Origin: Pseudomonadota bacterium
GTDB taxonomy: Bacteria > Pseudomonadota > Alphaproteobacteria > Paracaedibacterales > CAITNM01
DNA: 14,033 nt
NCBI GenBank assembly: GCA_026400695.1
Contig: JAPLON010000032.1
Location: forward strand, 1-14,033
Direction of reading: 5' to 3'
Shown here: piece after piece, positions 1 through 6,719 of the stretch
Layout: every line of letters begins with the position of its first letter
Position numbering within the stretch: position 1 is the first letter of the stretch
Made by a program: the position numbers and the translations under genes
Notes under the pieces: generated by a model
Told to the model about the DNA's origin: nothing
The model's database searches: none
Seen by the model: only the letters and a program-made list of their open reading frames with translations

Positions 1-24
1 ACAGCCACAAGCCATATCTGTAAT

Positions 25-36
25 TAGGTGTACCTA
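25..36. promoter_or_regulatory. Small inverted repeat upstream of promoter (possible operator)
   Basis: TAGGT-GT-ACCTA is a 5-bp inverted repeat with a 2-bp spacer, lying about 19 bp upstream of the -35 box of the first gene. The position would suit an activator or repressor site, but arms this short occur by chance in AT-rich DNA. Confidence 0.2.
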
Positions 37-54
37 GCTTCCAAACAACAAGGC

Positions 55-83
55 TTGAAATATAGATACAATTTCTTTATAAT
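55..83 (+). promoter_or_regulatory. Sigma-70-type promoter
   Basis: TTGAAA (55-60) and TATAAT (78-83) are separated by exactly 17 bp, close to the sigma-70 consensus. The expected transcription start is near position 90, leaving a very short leader of about 28 nt before the GTG start at 118. It is the clearest promoter in the window. Confidence 0.7.
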
Positions 84-89
84 ATTCTG

Positions 90-121
90 ATGAATTTACT
101 TATTTTATGAGCGCTTTGTGA
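90..121 (+). other. Two overlapping mini-ORFs leading into the first gene
   Basis: ATG at 90-92 falls at the predicted transcription start and opens a 6-codon frame (MNLLIL) ending in TGA at 108-110. That stop overlaps the ATG at 107-109, which opens a 4-codon frame ending in TGA at 119-121. The second stop in turn overlaps the GTG start (118-120) of the exported protein. This ATGA/GTGA staircase is visible directly. A role in translational coupling is inference, but the GTG has no convincing Shine-Dalgarno sequence of its own. Confidence 0.3.
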
Positions 122-1083
122 AATACATTTTAAAGTTATTACTGCTTACTGGCTTGGTTTTTCTAGAAAACTTTGCAGCTTCAGTAGAAGAAGGGCCAAT
201 CAAAGGTGCTGTTGTAATTGTGGGAAGCAATCGCGCGGCGGGAAGTTTAATACATCACGTTATTGGAATTGTTGGGCAAAAAGAAGGTGATTTTTCTCAT
301 ACAAAAAGTTTCCCAGGAAAAAGGGCTGTTAGTATAGATCCTAGACCTTGCGCCTTAAAAGAGCTTGAGCACATTGAAGAAGATTTTACAACTACTGCTA
401 AATTTACAAGTGATGCTCAACAAACCGTTTTGTTTGAGTGGTTTCCCGGAAGCGATAGAGAGAACTTATTTGATAATCAAATGCTCAAAGCTTTAAAAAA
501 AGCTTATGATATTCTTGTGCCAGGGGGAACGCTAATAATTGATAGCCATCCATTTTTTGCATTGGTTGGCGATAAAGAGGCGAATTTAGTTCAACTTCTT
601 AATCCTTTTAGTTTGTTTCTAACTGAAGAAGAGATTGGGCAGATCGCAGAGTGCCTTGGTTTGGCAAAGGGAGGAAAAGAAATACCACAAGCTTATAAAA
701 AAATCTATCCACACATAAAAGAATCTATAGTAGTTGTATCCAACATTTTTGTAGGCATAAAAAAACGAAAAATAGCAAATAATATATTTAACTGCATGAA
801 AACTAAAGATGGTGGAACTGCATTGATAGCTACACTCGCAAATCCCATGGGTTATATGTTTTTATGGGCATACCATTCAATATCACGAGCCACAATAATG
901 GGATCTGCATTGAAAGAAATTGGATTTGAAGCTGAATCATCTGAAATTGGATTTGCACTAAAGAATCCACTCAATCAACGAAAATATGCGTGGTTTATTC
1001 AAATTAAGAAACCAATAGCAGCTAAAATAGCAGAAGGTAAAAAAGACAGCCAAGATAAAAAGGAAGAAGATTTTAGTAGATAG
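118..1083 (+). CDS. Exported protein with methyltransferase-like fold
   Basis: This 321-residue protein has a GTG start. Residues 1-25 look like a Sec signal peptide: Lys near the N-terminus, the hydrophobic core ILKLLLLTGLVFL and a small-residue end at FAAS. The mature part reads like a class I SAM-dependent methyltransferase fold: an opening strand GAVVIVGSN (about 30-38), an acidic strand end VSIDPRP, TVLFEWFP, the typical motif around 132-143 (ILVPGGTLIIDS), and a C-terminal ALKEIGFEAE helix-strand near 264. The glycine-rich motif I (normally GxGxG) is degenerate, so SAM binding is doubtful. The C-terminus is Lys/Asp/Glu-rich. No specific family is recognised. SAM is absent outside the cytoplasm, so an exported methyltransferase fold is odd; it may be a non-catalytic relic or a secreted effector. 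The gene converges on nadK across a 13-bp gap. Confidence 0.6.
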   Translation: MKYILKLLLLTGLVFLENFAASVEEGPIKGAVVIVGSNRAAGSLIHHVIGIVGQKEGDFSHTKSFPGKRAVSIDPRPCALKELEHIEEDFTTTAKFTSDAQQTVLFEWFPGSDRENLFDNQMLKALKKAYDILVPGGTLIIDSHPFFALVGDKEANLVQLLNPFSLFLTEEEIGQIAECLGLAKGGKEIPQAYKKIYPHIKESIVVVSNIFVGIKKRKIANNIFNCMKTKDGGTALIATLANPMGYMFLWAYHSISRATIMGSALKEIGFEAESSEIGFALKNPLNQRKYAWFIQIKKPIAAKIAEGKKDSQDKKEEDFSR

Positions 1084-1096
1084 TTAAAAATTAGGC

Positions 1097-1861
1097 TTAA
1101 TGTTCCAAAAATTGTTCGTGTAATATGCGTTCTTGCAGATCATGATTTTGGTCAAACAATATAGTGTATGGTGTAGAAGTGTCTAAGGTTATGCGAACTT
1201 CTTGTACTTTATTAATCAACTTCTGATCAGCGGTTAATTTTACAGGGCGCGTATCAGGGGTTGCCACCTCCACCTCAAGAACAGATGTATTTGGCACTAA
1301 AGCACCTTTCCAGTGGCGTGGTCTAAATGGGCAAATAGGCGTTAAGGCAATTAAGCCTGATTCTAAAGGTAAAATTTGACCTCCTGCCGATAAGTTATAT
1401 GCAGTACTGCCAGCAGGTGTTGCCACAATTAGACCGTCTCCTACTAGGGAATGTAGCCTAACTTTTTCATTTAAACGTAAGGAGAGTTTTGCTGTTTGCG
1501 CGGAACTGCGTGTTAGTGATATTTCATTAAATGCTTGTACACTAAACTTTTGCCCAAAAATATCAGTAACTTCTGCTCGTAGGGCATACAAAAGTGTAGG
1601 TTTTGCAGCCTTGATTTTTTGACATATGTTTTCCAAATCATTAGTATTGTTTAACAAAAATCCAATAGTTCCTGCATTAACTCCATAAACCGGTAAACGC
1701 CTACTATTAAAATTATGAAGGGTATGCAGCATAAAACCATCACCACCACAGGCAACAATAAGCTCTGCATCTTCAACAGGTACGTTTCCTAAATAACTCT
1801 CGACATCTGTGGCAAGTTTTTTTGCCTTAGGATTATTTGAAGAGAGAACTGCAATTTTCAT
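1097..1861 (-). CDS. nadK: NAD kinase
   Basis: ATP-dependent NAD kinase phosphorylates NAD to NADP in the cytoplasm and is the sole route to NADP in most bacteria. The 254 residues match the usual length of short proteobacterial forms. Signatures seen are GGDG at residues 39-42, the nucleotide-binding NAGTIGFL near 62-69, the NE pair at 112-113, and the long conserved block GDGLIVATPAGSTAYN starting near 141, followed by SAGG and ICPFRPRH. It is the last gene of the mlaA-pfkA-nadK operon. Its ATG lies 3 nt after the pfkA stop, and an SD-like AGGCGA (1872-1877) sits inside the end of pfkA. Translational coupling is likely. The identification is secure. Confidence 0.95.
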   Translation of the reverse strand: MKIAVLSSNNPKAKKLATDVESYLGNVPVEDAELIVACGGDGFMLHTLHNFNSRRLPVYGVNAGTIGFLLNNTNDLENICQKIKAAKPTLLYALRAEVTDIFGQKFSVQAFNEISLTRSSAQTAKLSLRLNEKVRLHSLVGDGLIVATPAGSTAYNLSAGGQILPLESGLIALTPICPFRPRHWKGALVPNTSVLEVEVATPDTRPVKLTADQKLINKVQEVRITLDTSTPYTILFDQNHDLQERILHEQFLEH

Positions 1862-1864
1862 TTG

Positions 1865-2950
1865 TTATATTTCGCCTACGTAAATACCCATGGCTTTAGC
1901 AGTTTTTATTAGTACACCATTTGGATTTACTCCGTTATATGTATCGATAGTGCTATCAATTGGCACAGCTACAACTTCATTATTTCTCCAAGCCACCATT
2001 TTTCCAAAATCTTGTTCTGCTATCATATCTACAGCTTTTACGCCAAAGGCAGTTGCCAAAATCCTATCTTGGGCTGTAGGTTGACCACCGCGCTGCACAT
2101 GCCCAAGTACAGTTGCTCGGGTGTCTGCATTTAAAAATTCTTCTAATTGGTTGCATAAATATTGAGAAACTCCACCATAGCGTGGTCTGTCATTTAATGA
2201 TTTTCCTCGTAATACTTGCCCACCTTCTTCGGTTTTTATGGCTTCTGAAACCGTAATTAATGCAAAGTTTCTGCCTGAGTTGTTTATATTTTTAATATGT
2301 TTGCAAATAGATTCAATTTTGTAAGGAATTTCAGGGATTAATATGACATCGGCGCCACCGGCAATCCCGGATACAAGTGCGATGTGTCCAGCATCTCGTC
2401 CCATAACCTCTAAAACCATTACTCGGTTATGGCTTGCAGCAGTCGGTTGTAAGCGATCCATAGCTTCTGTAGCAACTGTAATAGCAGTATGGTAGCCAAT
2501 AGAATAGTCAGTTTGTGCTAGGTCATTGTCTATGGTCTTAGGTATGCAAACTAAATTGATTCCACCTTTTTTTGCAAGACGACTGTTAATACGCATACTG
2601 CCATCGCCACCAATGGCAATAATTGCATCCAGCTTTAGTTCGCGATAACCCATTATTGCATCATCTGACCTATCGGTTTTGCTGCCATCATCGCTGGGAA
2701 AGAAAAAAGGATTTTCTTTGGTAGTACTACCTAAAATAGTCCCAGCTGATCTTAACATGCTTGAGTCGCAATTTTGTAGAGATAGCTGCATATATTCCAT
2801 TGGTCTGCGGATTAATCCGCTAGTGCCTTTTTGTATACCAAAAACTTCCCACCCGTAATGTTGAATTGCATGTAGGGTAATCGCACGAATCGCTGAGTTT
2901 AAACCAGAACAGTCACCACCACTAGTTAAAATACCGATTCTTTTAGTCAT
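1865..2950 (-). CDS. pfkA: 6-phosphofructokinase, Gly104/Lys124 type
   Basis: This 361-residue PfkA-family enzyme phosphorylates fructose 6-phosphate to fructose 1,6-bisphosphate in glycolysis. Motifs seen are GGDCSGLN (11-18), GGDGS (114-118), PKTIDND (137-143, with the catalytic Asp), MGRDAGHIA (183-191) and GHVQRGG near the C-terminal third. The donor-specificity positions are informative. Gly in GGDGS, rather than the Asp of PPi enzymes, suggests ATP, while Lys in PKTIDND matches the Gly104+Lys124 group that includes ATP-dependent actinobacterial enzymes. ATP use is therefore likely but inferred. The ATG has a good SD, GAAGGA (2959-2964), and overlaps the mlaA stop by 8 nt (ATGACTAA), which indicates translational coupling. 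Confidence 0.93.
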   Translation of the reverse strand: MTKRIGILTSGGDCSGLNSAIRAITLHAIQHYGWEVFGIQKGTSGLIRRPMEYMQLSLQNCDSSMLRSAGTILGSTTKENPFFFPSDDGSKTDRSDDAIMGYRELKLDAIIAIGGDGSMRINSRLAKKGGINLVCIPKTIDNDLAQTDYSIGYHTAITVATEAMDRLQPTAASHNRVMVLEVMGRDAGHIALVSGIAGGADVILIPEIPYKIESICKHIKNINNSGRNFALITVSEAIKTEEGGQVLRGKSLNDRPRYGGVSQYLCNQLEEFLNADTRATVLGHVQRGGQPTAQDRILATAFGVKAVDMIAEQDFGKMVAWRNNEVVAVPIDSTIDTYNGVNPNGVLIKTAKAMGIYVGEI

Positions 2951-3716
2951 CTACTTTTTCCTTCTGCAATTTTTTATCAACTCTTTGCTGACGTTGGAAT
3001 ACTATGCTCCTAATCGTAACATAGGAATCTTTTGATGTCTCGTAGATGTCATCTAAAGTATTTAATAATTCTGCGCGTGTGGAGATGATGTTTGCAGCAG
3101 AAACACCCCAAAGCACATCCCTGACTCTATGATTACGATTTATACAACATGTTGAGTGATTAGCAAAGATTCGCAAAGGATCTGCAAACCAATCAAATGC
3201 ATAACCATAAGCTCCCCTAAAGGTTGTTGGGCCTAGAATTGGTAGCATAATATACGGTCCTGCCTCAACTCCCCATGTAGCTAAAGTCTCATTAAAGCTT
3301 GTGGTTTCTTCGCTAATGCCAATAAATTCAGCAAAATCGATTAGTCCTAAAAATCCAAAAGTTGTGTTTAACAAAAACCGTAAAGACGTTTTCCCAGCGT
3401 TATCCATTTCCCCTTGTAATGTGTGGTTGAGTATATTGATGGGTCCGTACGCATTTTTTACAAAGCTTGTTGTACAGTATTTAACATTTTCTGGTACCCC
3501 TTGATCATACATAATTGCAACTGGTTTAATTAGCGCAGCATCAATCACGCGGTTAAAGCCATACATATAGCGGTTAAATAGCTCCAAAGGATCTGGTTCT
3601 GCTAAAGTAAACTCATCTTCTTCATCAGGTATTTTTGCAGAGTTTTCTGAATCTTGAACTGTTGAACAACCACAAAGTATAAATGCTAATAACAAACACC
3701 ATCCCAAAAATTTCAT
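2943..3716 (-). CDS. mlaA: MlaA/VacJ-family outer-membrane lipoprotein
   Basis: MlaA is the outer-membrane lipoprotein of the Mla system, which moves misplaced phospholipids from the outer leaflet toward the MlaC shuttle and inner-membrane MlaFEDB. The protein has a lipoprotein signal with lipobox LCGC (Cys17 from the preferred start), then the family signatures DPLELFNRYMYGFN and GVEAGPYIMLPILGPTTFR. I prefer the ATG at 3714-3716 (257 residues), which gives a compact MKF... signal peptide; a TTG at 3723-3725 would add three residues. No strong SD precedes it. It is the first gene of an operon with pfkA and nadK, whose products are unrelated in function. No other mla gene lies in the window. 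Confidence 0.92.
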   Translation of the reverse strand: MKFLGWCLLLAFILCGCSTVQDSENSAKIPDEEDEFTLAEPDPLELFNRYMYGFNRVIDAALIKPVAIMYDQGVPENVKYCTTSFVKNAYGPINILNHTLQGEMDNAGKTSLRFLLNTTFGFLGLIDFAEFIGISEETTSFNETLATWGVEAGPYIMLPILGPTTFRGAYGYAFDWFADPLRIFANHSTCCINRNHRVRDVLWGVSAANIISTRAELLNTLDDIYETSKDSYVTIRSIVFQRQQRVDKKLQKEKVDD

Positions 3717-3743
3717 AGATACCAAAATATTACATTCAGCGAA

Positions 3744-3772
3744 ATTTTAGCAAAATTTTTGCTATTACCCAA
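3744..3772 (-). promoter_or_regulatory. Predicted promoter of mlaA-pfkA-nadK
   Basis: Read on the minus strand, TTGGGT (3767-3772) and TAAAAT (3744-3749) are separated by 17 bp, and the predicted start lies about 20 nt before the mlaA ATG. The -10 box is good and the -35 box is weak, as would suit a regulated promoter. A perfect palindrome fills almost the whole spacer. Confidence 0.4.
3748..3764. promoter_or_regulatory. 17-bp perfect palindrome, candidate operator
   Basis: TAGCAAAA-T-TTTTGCTA is perfectly symmetrical with a single central base. A 1-nt loop cannot form a stable hairpin, so a dimeric DNA-binding protein is the more natural reading. It lies in the mlaA/cca divergent intergenic region and within the -35/-10 spacer predicted for mlaA. 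Confidence 0.4.
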
Positions 3773-3809
3773 GATGCATAACTCATAAATTCCTGGTACA
3801 TAGATAATT

Positions 3810-3816
3810 GAGGAGA
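3810..3816 (+). promoter_or_regulatory. Ribosome binding site of cca
   Basis: GAGGAGA lies 6 nt before the GTG at 3823. This strong SD sets the start at GTG, although no ATG is used. Confidence 0.75.
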
Positions 3817-3822
3817 AAATAA

Positions 3823-4980
3823 GTGAATCATAAATTATTTGACAGCCGTGCTTTTGATGTATTATTTCATTTGCAAGATACTCGCTACAACAGGTGGTTT
3901 GTAGGCGGTTGTGTGCGTGATGCATTATGTGGAAAAAAATTTACTGACTATGATTTAGCAACAGTTGCTACTCCGTTAGAAGTTATTAAAATTTTTGCAA
4001 ATTATGAAATTGATAAAAAATCATTAGACTTTGGGTGTGTGCGTGTTAACAATGCTGGATTATGGATTGAAATAACAACCTTGCGGCAGGATATTAACCC
4101 TGATGGCAGGCATGCACAGGTTGTTTTTACTAATGATTTGGAAACAGATGCTTTACGTCGTGATTTTACAATGAATGCTTTGTATTGGCAGGGCAGGGCA
4201 GGCTCATCAATTGTTGATTTTTTTGATGGGCAATCTGATCTTTTGGCAAAGAAGGTTCGTTTTATTGGTGACGCTGAAGTTAAGGTCCAGGAAGATTACT
4301 TGAGAATTTTACGCTTTTTTCGTTTTAGTGCAATTTATGGTTGTGACCTTGATCAAACAGCCACAGAGGCTTGCGCTAGGCATCAGCAAGGATTGGCTTA
4401 TTTATCCGGTAGCAGAGTTTGGTATGAATGGGCAAAAATATTACTGCAACCTAATAGCATAAAAGTTCTAAATAAAATTAGTGAGCTTGGTATTGATCTA
4501 ACCTTATTCGGCGTTGCGTTGAATTTTGGCAAAAATCACGAGCTTCTCTCTTTATACAAAGGGAGTGACCCATTACTTTTGACTAATTTGCTATTACCAA
4601 ACCTGCAAGTGCAACATCTGGTGCATCGGTTTAATTTAAGCAAAAAAGAAAGAGATTGGTTGAAAACAGCCGAATCACTTATTGTTAATCAAGATTTTCG
4701 CGAACTTTACTTAGAATATGGATCTGATGCACATGAACTGGTTTATTATTGGGCTGCCAAATTTTTAACTTCAGCTAATGCTGAGTTTGATAAGAGTTTC
4801 TGGAAAGTACCAAACCCAAAATTTCCATTAATAGGAAAAGATTTATTAAAACTAGGTTGCTTACCTGGGCCAATTATAGGAGTCTATCTAAAAAGCACCA
4901 ACAATTGGTGGGTGCAAAATAATTTCATACCTAGCCATGAGGAGTGCTTACTCTATGCAAGCTCACTTTTTAAATGCTAA
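3823..4980 (+). CDS. cca: CCA tRNA nucleotidyltransferase / poly(A) polymerase family
   Basis: This class II tRNA nucleotidyltransferase-family protein (385 residues) adds or repairs the 3' CCA end of tRNAs in the cytoplasm. The head domain shows GGCVRD (28-33) followed by the metal-binding DYD (42-44), then DGRH (94-97), the base-recognition motif RRDFTMNAL (112-120) and EDYLRILRFFRF (157-168). The C-terminal half is helical and more variable. The DGRH segment is typical of alphaproteobacterial members. CCA addition is preferred over poly(A) polymerase because this is the usual alphaproteobacterial role. The GTG start has a strong SD. The last nine codons (ending LFKC) form the left copy of a 28-bp direct repeat shared with the start of chpT. 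Confidence 0.88.
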   Translation: MNHKLFDSRAFDVLFHLQDTRYNRWFVGGCVRDALCGKKFTDYDLATVATPLEVIKIFANYEIDKKSLDFGCVRVNNAGLWIEITTLRQDINPDGRHAQVVFTNDLETDALRRDFTMNALYWQGRAGSSIVDFFDGQSDLLAKKVRFIGDAEVKVQEDYLRILRFFRFSAIYGCDLDQTATEACARHQQGLAYLSGSRVWYEWAKILLQPNSIKVLNKISELGIDLTLFGVALNFGKNHELLSLYKGSDPLLLTNLLLPNLQVQHLVHRFNLSKKERDWLKTAESLIVNQDFRELYLEYGSDAHELVYYWAAKFLTSANAEFDKSFWKVPNPKFPLIGKDLLKLGCLPGPIIGVYLKSTNNWWVQNNFIPSHEECLLYASSLFKC

Positions 4981-4981
4981 A
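4954..4981 (+). repeat. Left copy of 28-bp direct repeat (3' end of cca)
   Basis: This copy matches 6121-6148 at 27 of 28 bases; the only difference is G at 4976 versus A at 6143. It includes the last codons and stop of cca. In another frame it reads MQAHFLNAK, nearly the MQAHFLNTK that begins chpT, and a GGAG (4941-4944) lies 10 nt before this ATG, as at chpT. The two copies are 1167 bp apart and flank the desaturase gene. Confidence 0.9.
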
Positions 4982-4993
4982 ATCCTACATATC

Positions 4994-5839
4994 CTACTGA
5001 ACACACTCTTTATTTCTGTTTCCGCACCAACTGCGAAAAAAATTTACGCCTCCATTAAAGGCTCTTTTTGTTACAGAGCCCATTGGCCTAAGTGCGTAAT
5101 GTATTGTTGGATTAAGCAAGTAATCCATCCAACCACTGATTAGGCAAAAATTCCTATCGAATTTCCCGTTATGATGTTTTGCATGATGCCTTTTACCTAG
5201 AATCACCCTCCAGTCCTGCAATTTTGAAATAATAGGATTTTTTCTATAACCACCATGTGAAGCAGCATGAAAAAATTCAGCATTAGCTCCTAATACAGCG
5301 ACAGAAAGCAGAACACAGGAAGCAATAGGATCACCCACATAAGCAGCTGCTCCAAAAAATAAATAAGCGACCAAATAAGAAGGTCTATTGTTGTACCAAT
5401 AGCTCATTTTTAACATGTGGGTTGGGTGTATGTGATGAACTGCTTCATTAACTTCTTCTCTGAATTTATTTTCTACTAGAAAACGTTTAAAACGCTCAGG
5501 AAAAATATCTTCATCCGCAGCAGCATGAATAATACCTGTAACTAGATCTGCAGCTAAATATCCTGCAAAAAGACCTACTGCTAATTGGGGGGAGGTTAAC
5601 TCATTACAAACTTTGGAAAATTGAAAGGCAGATAACCCATAAAGTGGCCCTGCAATCAATGCTTTATCCATCCAGCCATACTCATCTTTCTTTATTGTTG
5701 CAGTCTTTATTATGGCAGTAGAAGAAACCACTGTAGCGTTTCGCGTATCTTCAGACTGTAAATCGTCCTTATCATTAGACGCAATTGCTAGATTCAAAGA
5801 GCAAGCAAAAAAAAGTACACTAATTCTTAAATTAAACAT
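4994..5839 (-). CDS. CarF/PEDS1 (TMEM189/Kua)-type lipid desaturase
   Basis: This 281-residue protein belongs to the lipid desaturase family of plasmanylethanolamine desaturase (animal PEDS1/TMEM189, myxobacterial CarF) and plant FAD4. CarF/PEDS1 makes the vinyl-ether bond of plasmalogens. The family histidines and contexts are present: a D-x6-H element (D98, H105 in DLVTGIIH), HHIHPT (135-140), FFHAASH (H191, H195), and LQDWRVILGKRHHAKHH (207-223) followed by FCLISGWMDYLL. Membrane segments lie around 60-105 and 155-190. Residues 1-20 add a signal-peptide-like sequence ending AIAS. The ATG has a GGGAGA SD (5846-5851). The gene is opposite to cca and chpT, with 13 bp to cca. Substrate (ether lipid or a FAD4-like acyl chain) cannot be settled from sequence. 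Confidence 0.85.
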   Translation of the reverse strand: MFNLRISVLFFACSLNLAIASNDKDDLQSEDTRNATVVSSTAIIKTATIKKDEYGWMDKALIAGPLYGLSAFQFSKVCNELTSPQLAVGLFAGYLAADLVTGIIHAAADEDIFPERFKRFLVENKFREEVNEAVHHIHPTHMLKMSYWYNNRPSYLVAYLFFGAAAYVGDPIASCVLLSVAVLGANAEFFHAASHGGYRKNPIISKLQDWRVILGKRHHAKHHNGKFDRNFCLISGWMDYLLNPTIHYALRPMGSVTKRAFNGGVNFFRSWCGNRNKECVQ

Positions 5840-5902
5840 TAAACATCTCCCAATTTTTATTTTCTAGGTAAATCCTCATAATAGCAGGCATGATATTTTG
5901 TA

Positions 5903-5987
5903 ATACAACCATCCAGTAGTTATAAAATAGAATATTTTAATTAATTATTAGTTAATTAATTTGTTATTATTTAAGATATGGTTGTAT
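5903..5987. repeat. Nested dyad: 10-bp inverted repeat around AT palindrome
   Basis: The outer arms ATACAACCAT and ATGGTTGTAT are exact reverse complements, 65 nt apart. The inner arms AATTAATTA and TAATTAATT are separated by 5 nt. The inner palindrome could be chance in such AT-rich DNA, but the mixed-sequence outer arms are less easily explained that way. Confidence 0.45.
5941..5955. promoter_or_regulatory. Possible CtrA binding site
   Basis: TTAA-TTATTAG-TTAA exactly fits TTAA-N7-TTAA, the consensus of the alphaproteobacterial response regulator CtrA. The next gene, chpT, encodes a phosphotransferase that phosphorylates CtrA in relatives. The local AT content makes a chance match quite possible. 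Confidence 0.25.
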
Positions 5988-6120
5988 ACAGATGAATGCT
6001 TTGGTTGGAAGATGCATTAATCAAAATCATGGTTTAATAAATTTAAAACCAAATAGTTGCTTATAAGTGCTAATTGTTGGAGGATATTAAAGAAGTAAAG
6101 ATAAAATGGAGCACCAGCAG

Positions 6121-6148
6121 TATGCAAGCTCACTTTTTAAATACTAAA
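6121..6148 (+). repeat. Right copy of 28-bp direct repeat (5' end of chpT)
   Basis: This copy matches 4954-4981 at 27 of 28 bases. It supplies the ATG and first nine codons of chpT (MQAHFLNTK). Outside the block, sequences on both sides are unrelated to the left copy apart from a GGAG at the same distance upstream of ATG. Confidence 0.9.
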
Positions 6149-6718
6149 TCGCAGCTATTGTTTGCTAAAACTTTGCATGACCTCGCGGCACCCTTGGGGG
6201 CTTTAAATTTATGTATTGATGATATTAAACACGCTTTGCCTGATTCGGCTGATTTGATTGAATCTAGCATTGAAACTCTAAGTAAGCGTATTAACTATTG
6301 GCGACTTATGCTAACTGGCCAAGAAAGTTCTCCAAATTTTGCAGATGCTGCTACAGCTATACGTTCATTAGCTAAACTAAAGGGAATTAATTTTGTTTTT
6401 TGCGAGGCTAATGAATACCAAGGAGTGTACGTAAGGCTTTTATTGGCACTTGCAATGGTTGCCATTGAAAGCCTACCGCGAGGTGGCAAGGTTACAATAG
6501 ATGCTAATAATGGCTTGGTAACTGCAGTTGCAGCTGATGGGGCAAAGTGCTTTATTCCTAAAGAATTGGCTGAAGCTATTGTTAGTGAAATTAAGGACCC
6601 TAGCAGCCGCCACGCTTTGGGTATTTTGATTTATGATTTAGCCAAAAGTTGCAATGCTTTAGTAAAATTAGAGCACGAACCAAATAAGTTAGCTTTGGCG
6701 TTGTGTGTTGGTTGTTAA
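6122..6718 (+). CDS. chpT: ChpT-like histidine phosphotransferase
   Basis: This resembles ChpT, the dimeric phosphotransferase that in Caulobacter relays phosphate from the kinase CckA to CtrA and CpdR. The N-terminal helix carries the phospho-acceptor context LLFAKTLHDLAAPLGAL, with His19-Asp20 from the chosen start, matching the HD motif of the DHp domain. A degenerate GHKL-like half follows, including LALAMVAIESLPRGGKVTID, comparable to the conserved LPAGG segment of ChpT. I chose the ATG at 6122 (198 residues) rather than a TTG at 6074, because the direct repeat at cca reads the same MQAHFLN start and has GGAG equally spaced upstream. No kinase or CtrA gene is visible nearby. The gene is followed by a strong hairpin. 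Confidence 0.75.
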   Translation: MQAHFLNTKSQLLFAKTLHDLAAPLGALNLCIDDIKHALPDSADLIESSIETLSKRINYWRLMLTGQESSPNFADAATAIRSLAKLKGINFVFCEANEYQGVYVRLLLALAMVAIESLPRGGKVTIDANNGLVTAVAADGAKCFIPKELAEAIVSEIKDPSSRHALGILIYDLAKSCNALVKLEHEPNKLALALCVGC

Positions 6719-6719
6719 A

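Larger units (their letters stand above)
5840..6121. other. AT-rich 282-bp divergent intergenic region, desaturase/chpT
   Basis: No gene is supported here. It holds a perfect 10-bp inverted repeat (ATACAACCAT at 5903-5912, ATGGTTGTAT at 5978-5987) around a core with a second dyad, AATTAATTA (5939-5947) and TAATTAATT (5953-5961). Within the core, TTAA-N7-TTAA at 5941-5955 fits the CtrA consensus. A weaker dyad, TGGTTT...AAACCA, lies at 6030-6051. GGAG at 6108-6111 may serve chpT. Confidence 0.5.

Noticed and set aside
3713..3925. 70-codon frame across the mlaA/cca intergenic region
   Set aside because: It crosses the mlaA promoter, the palindrome and the cca start, and shows no protein features.
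4937..5143. 68-codon frame beginning MRSAYSMQAHFLNAK at the end of cca
   Set aside because: Only the first part resembles the chpT start, through the direct repeat. Beyond it the frame runs antisense through the desaturase 3' end with no family resemblance. It is treated as a remnant of the duplicated start, not a gene.
6074..6121. Upstream TTG start for chpT adding 16 residues
   Set aside because: The direct repeat copy and the equally spaced GGAG favour the ATG at 6122, and the added residues lie in the non-homologous insertion side.
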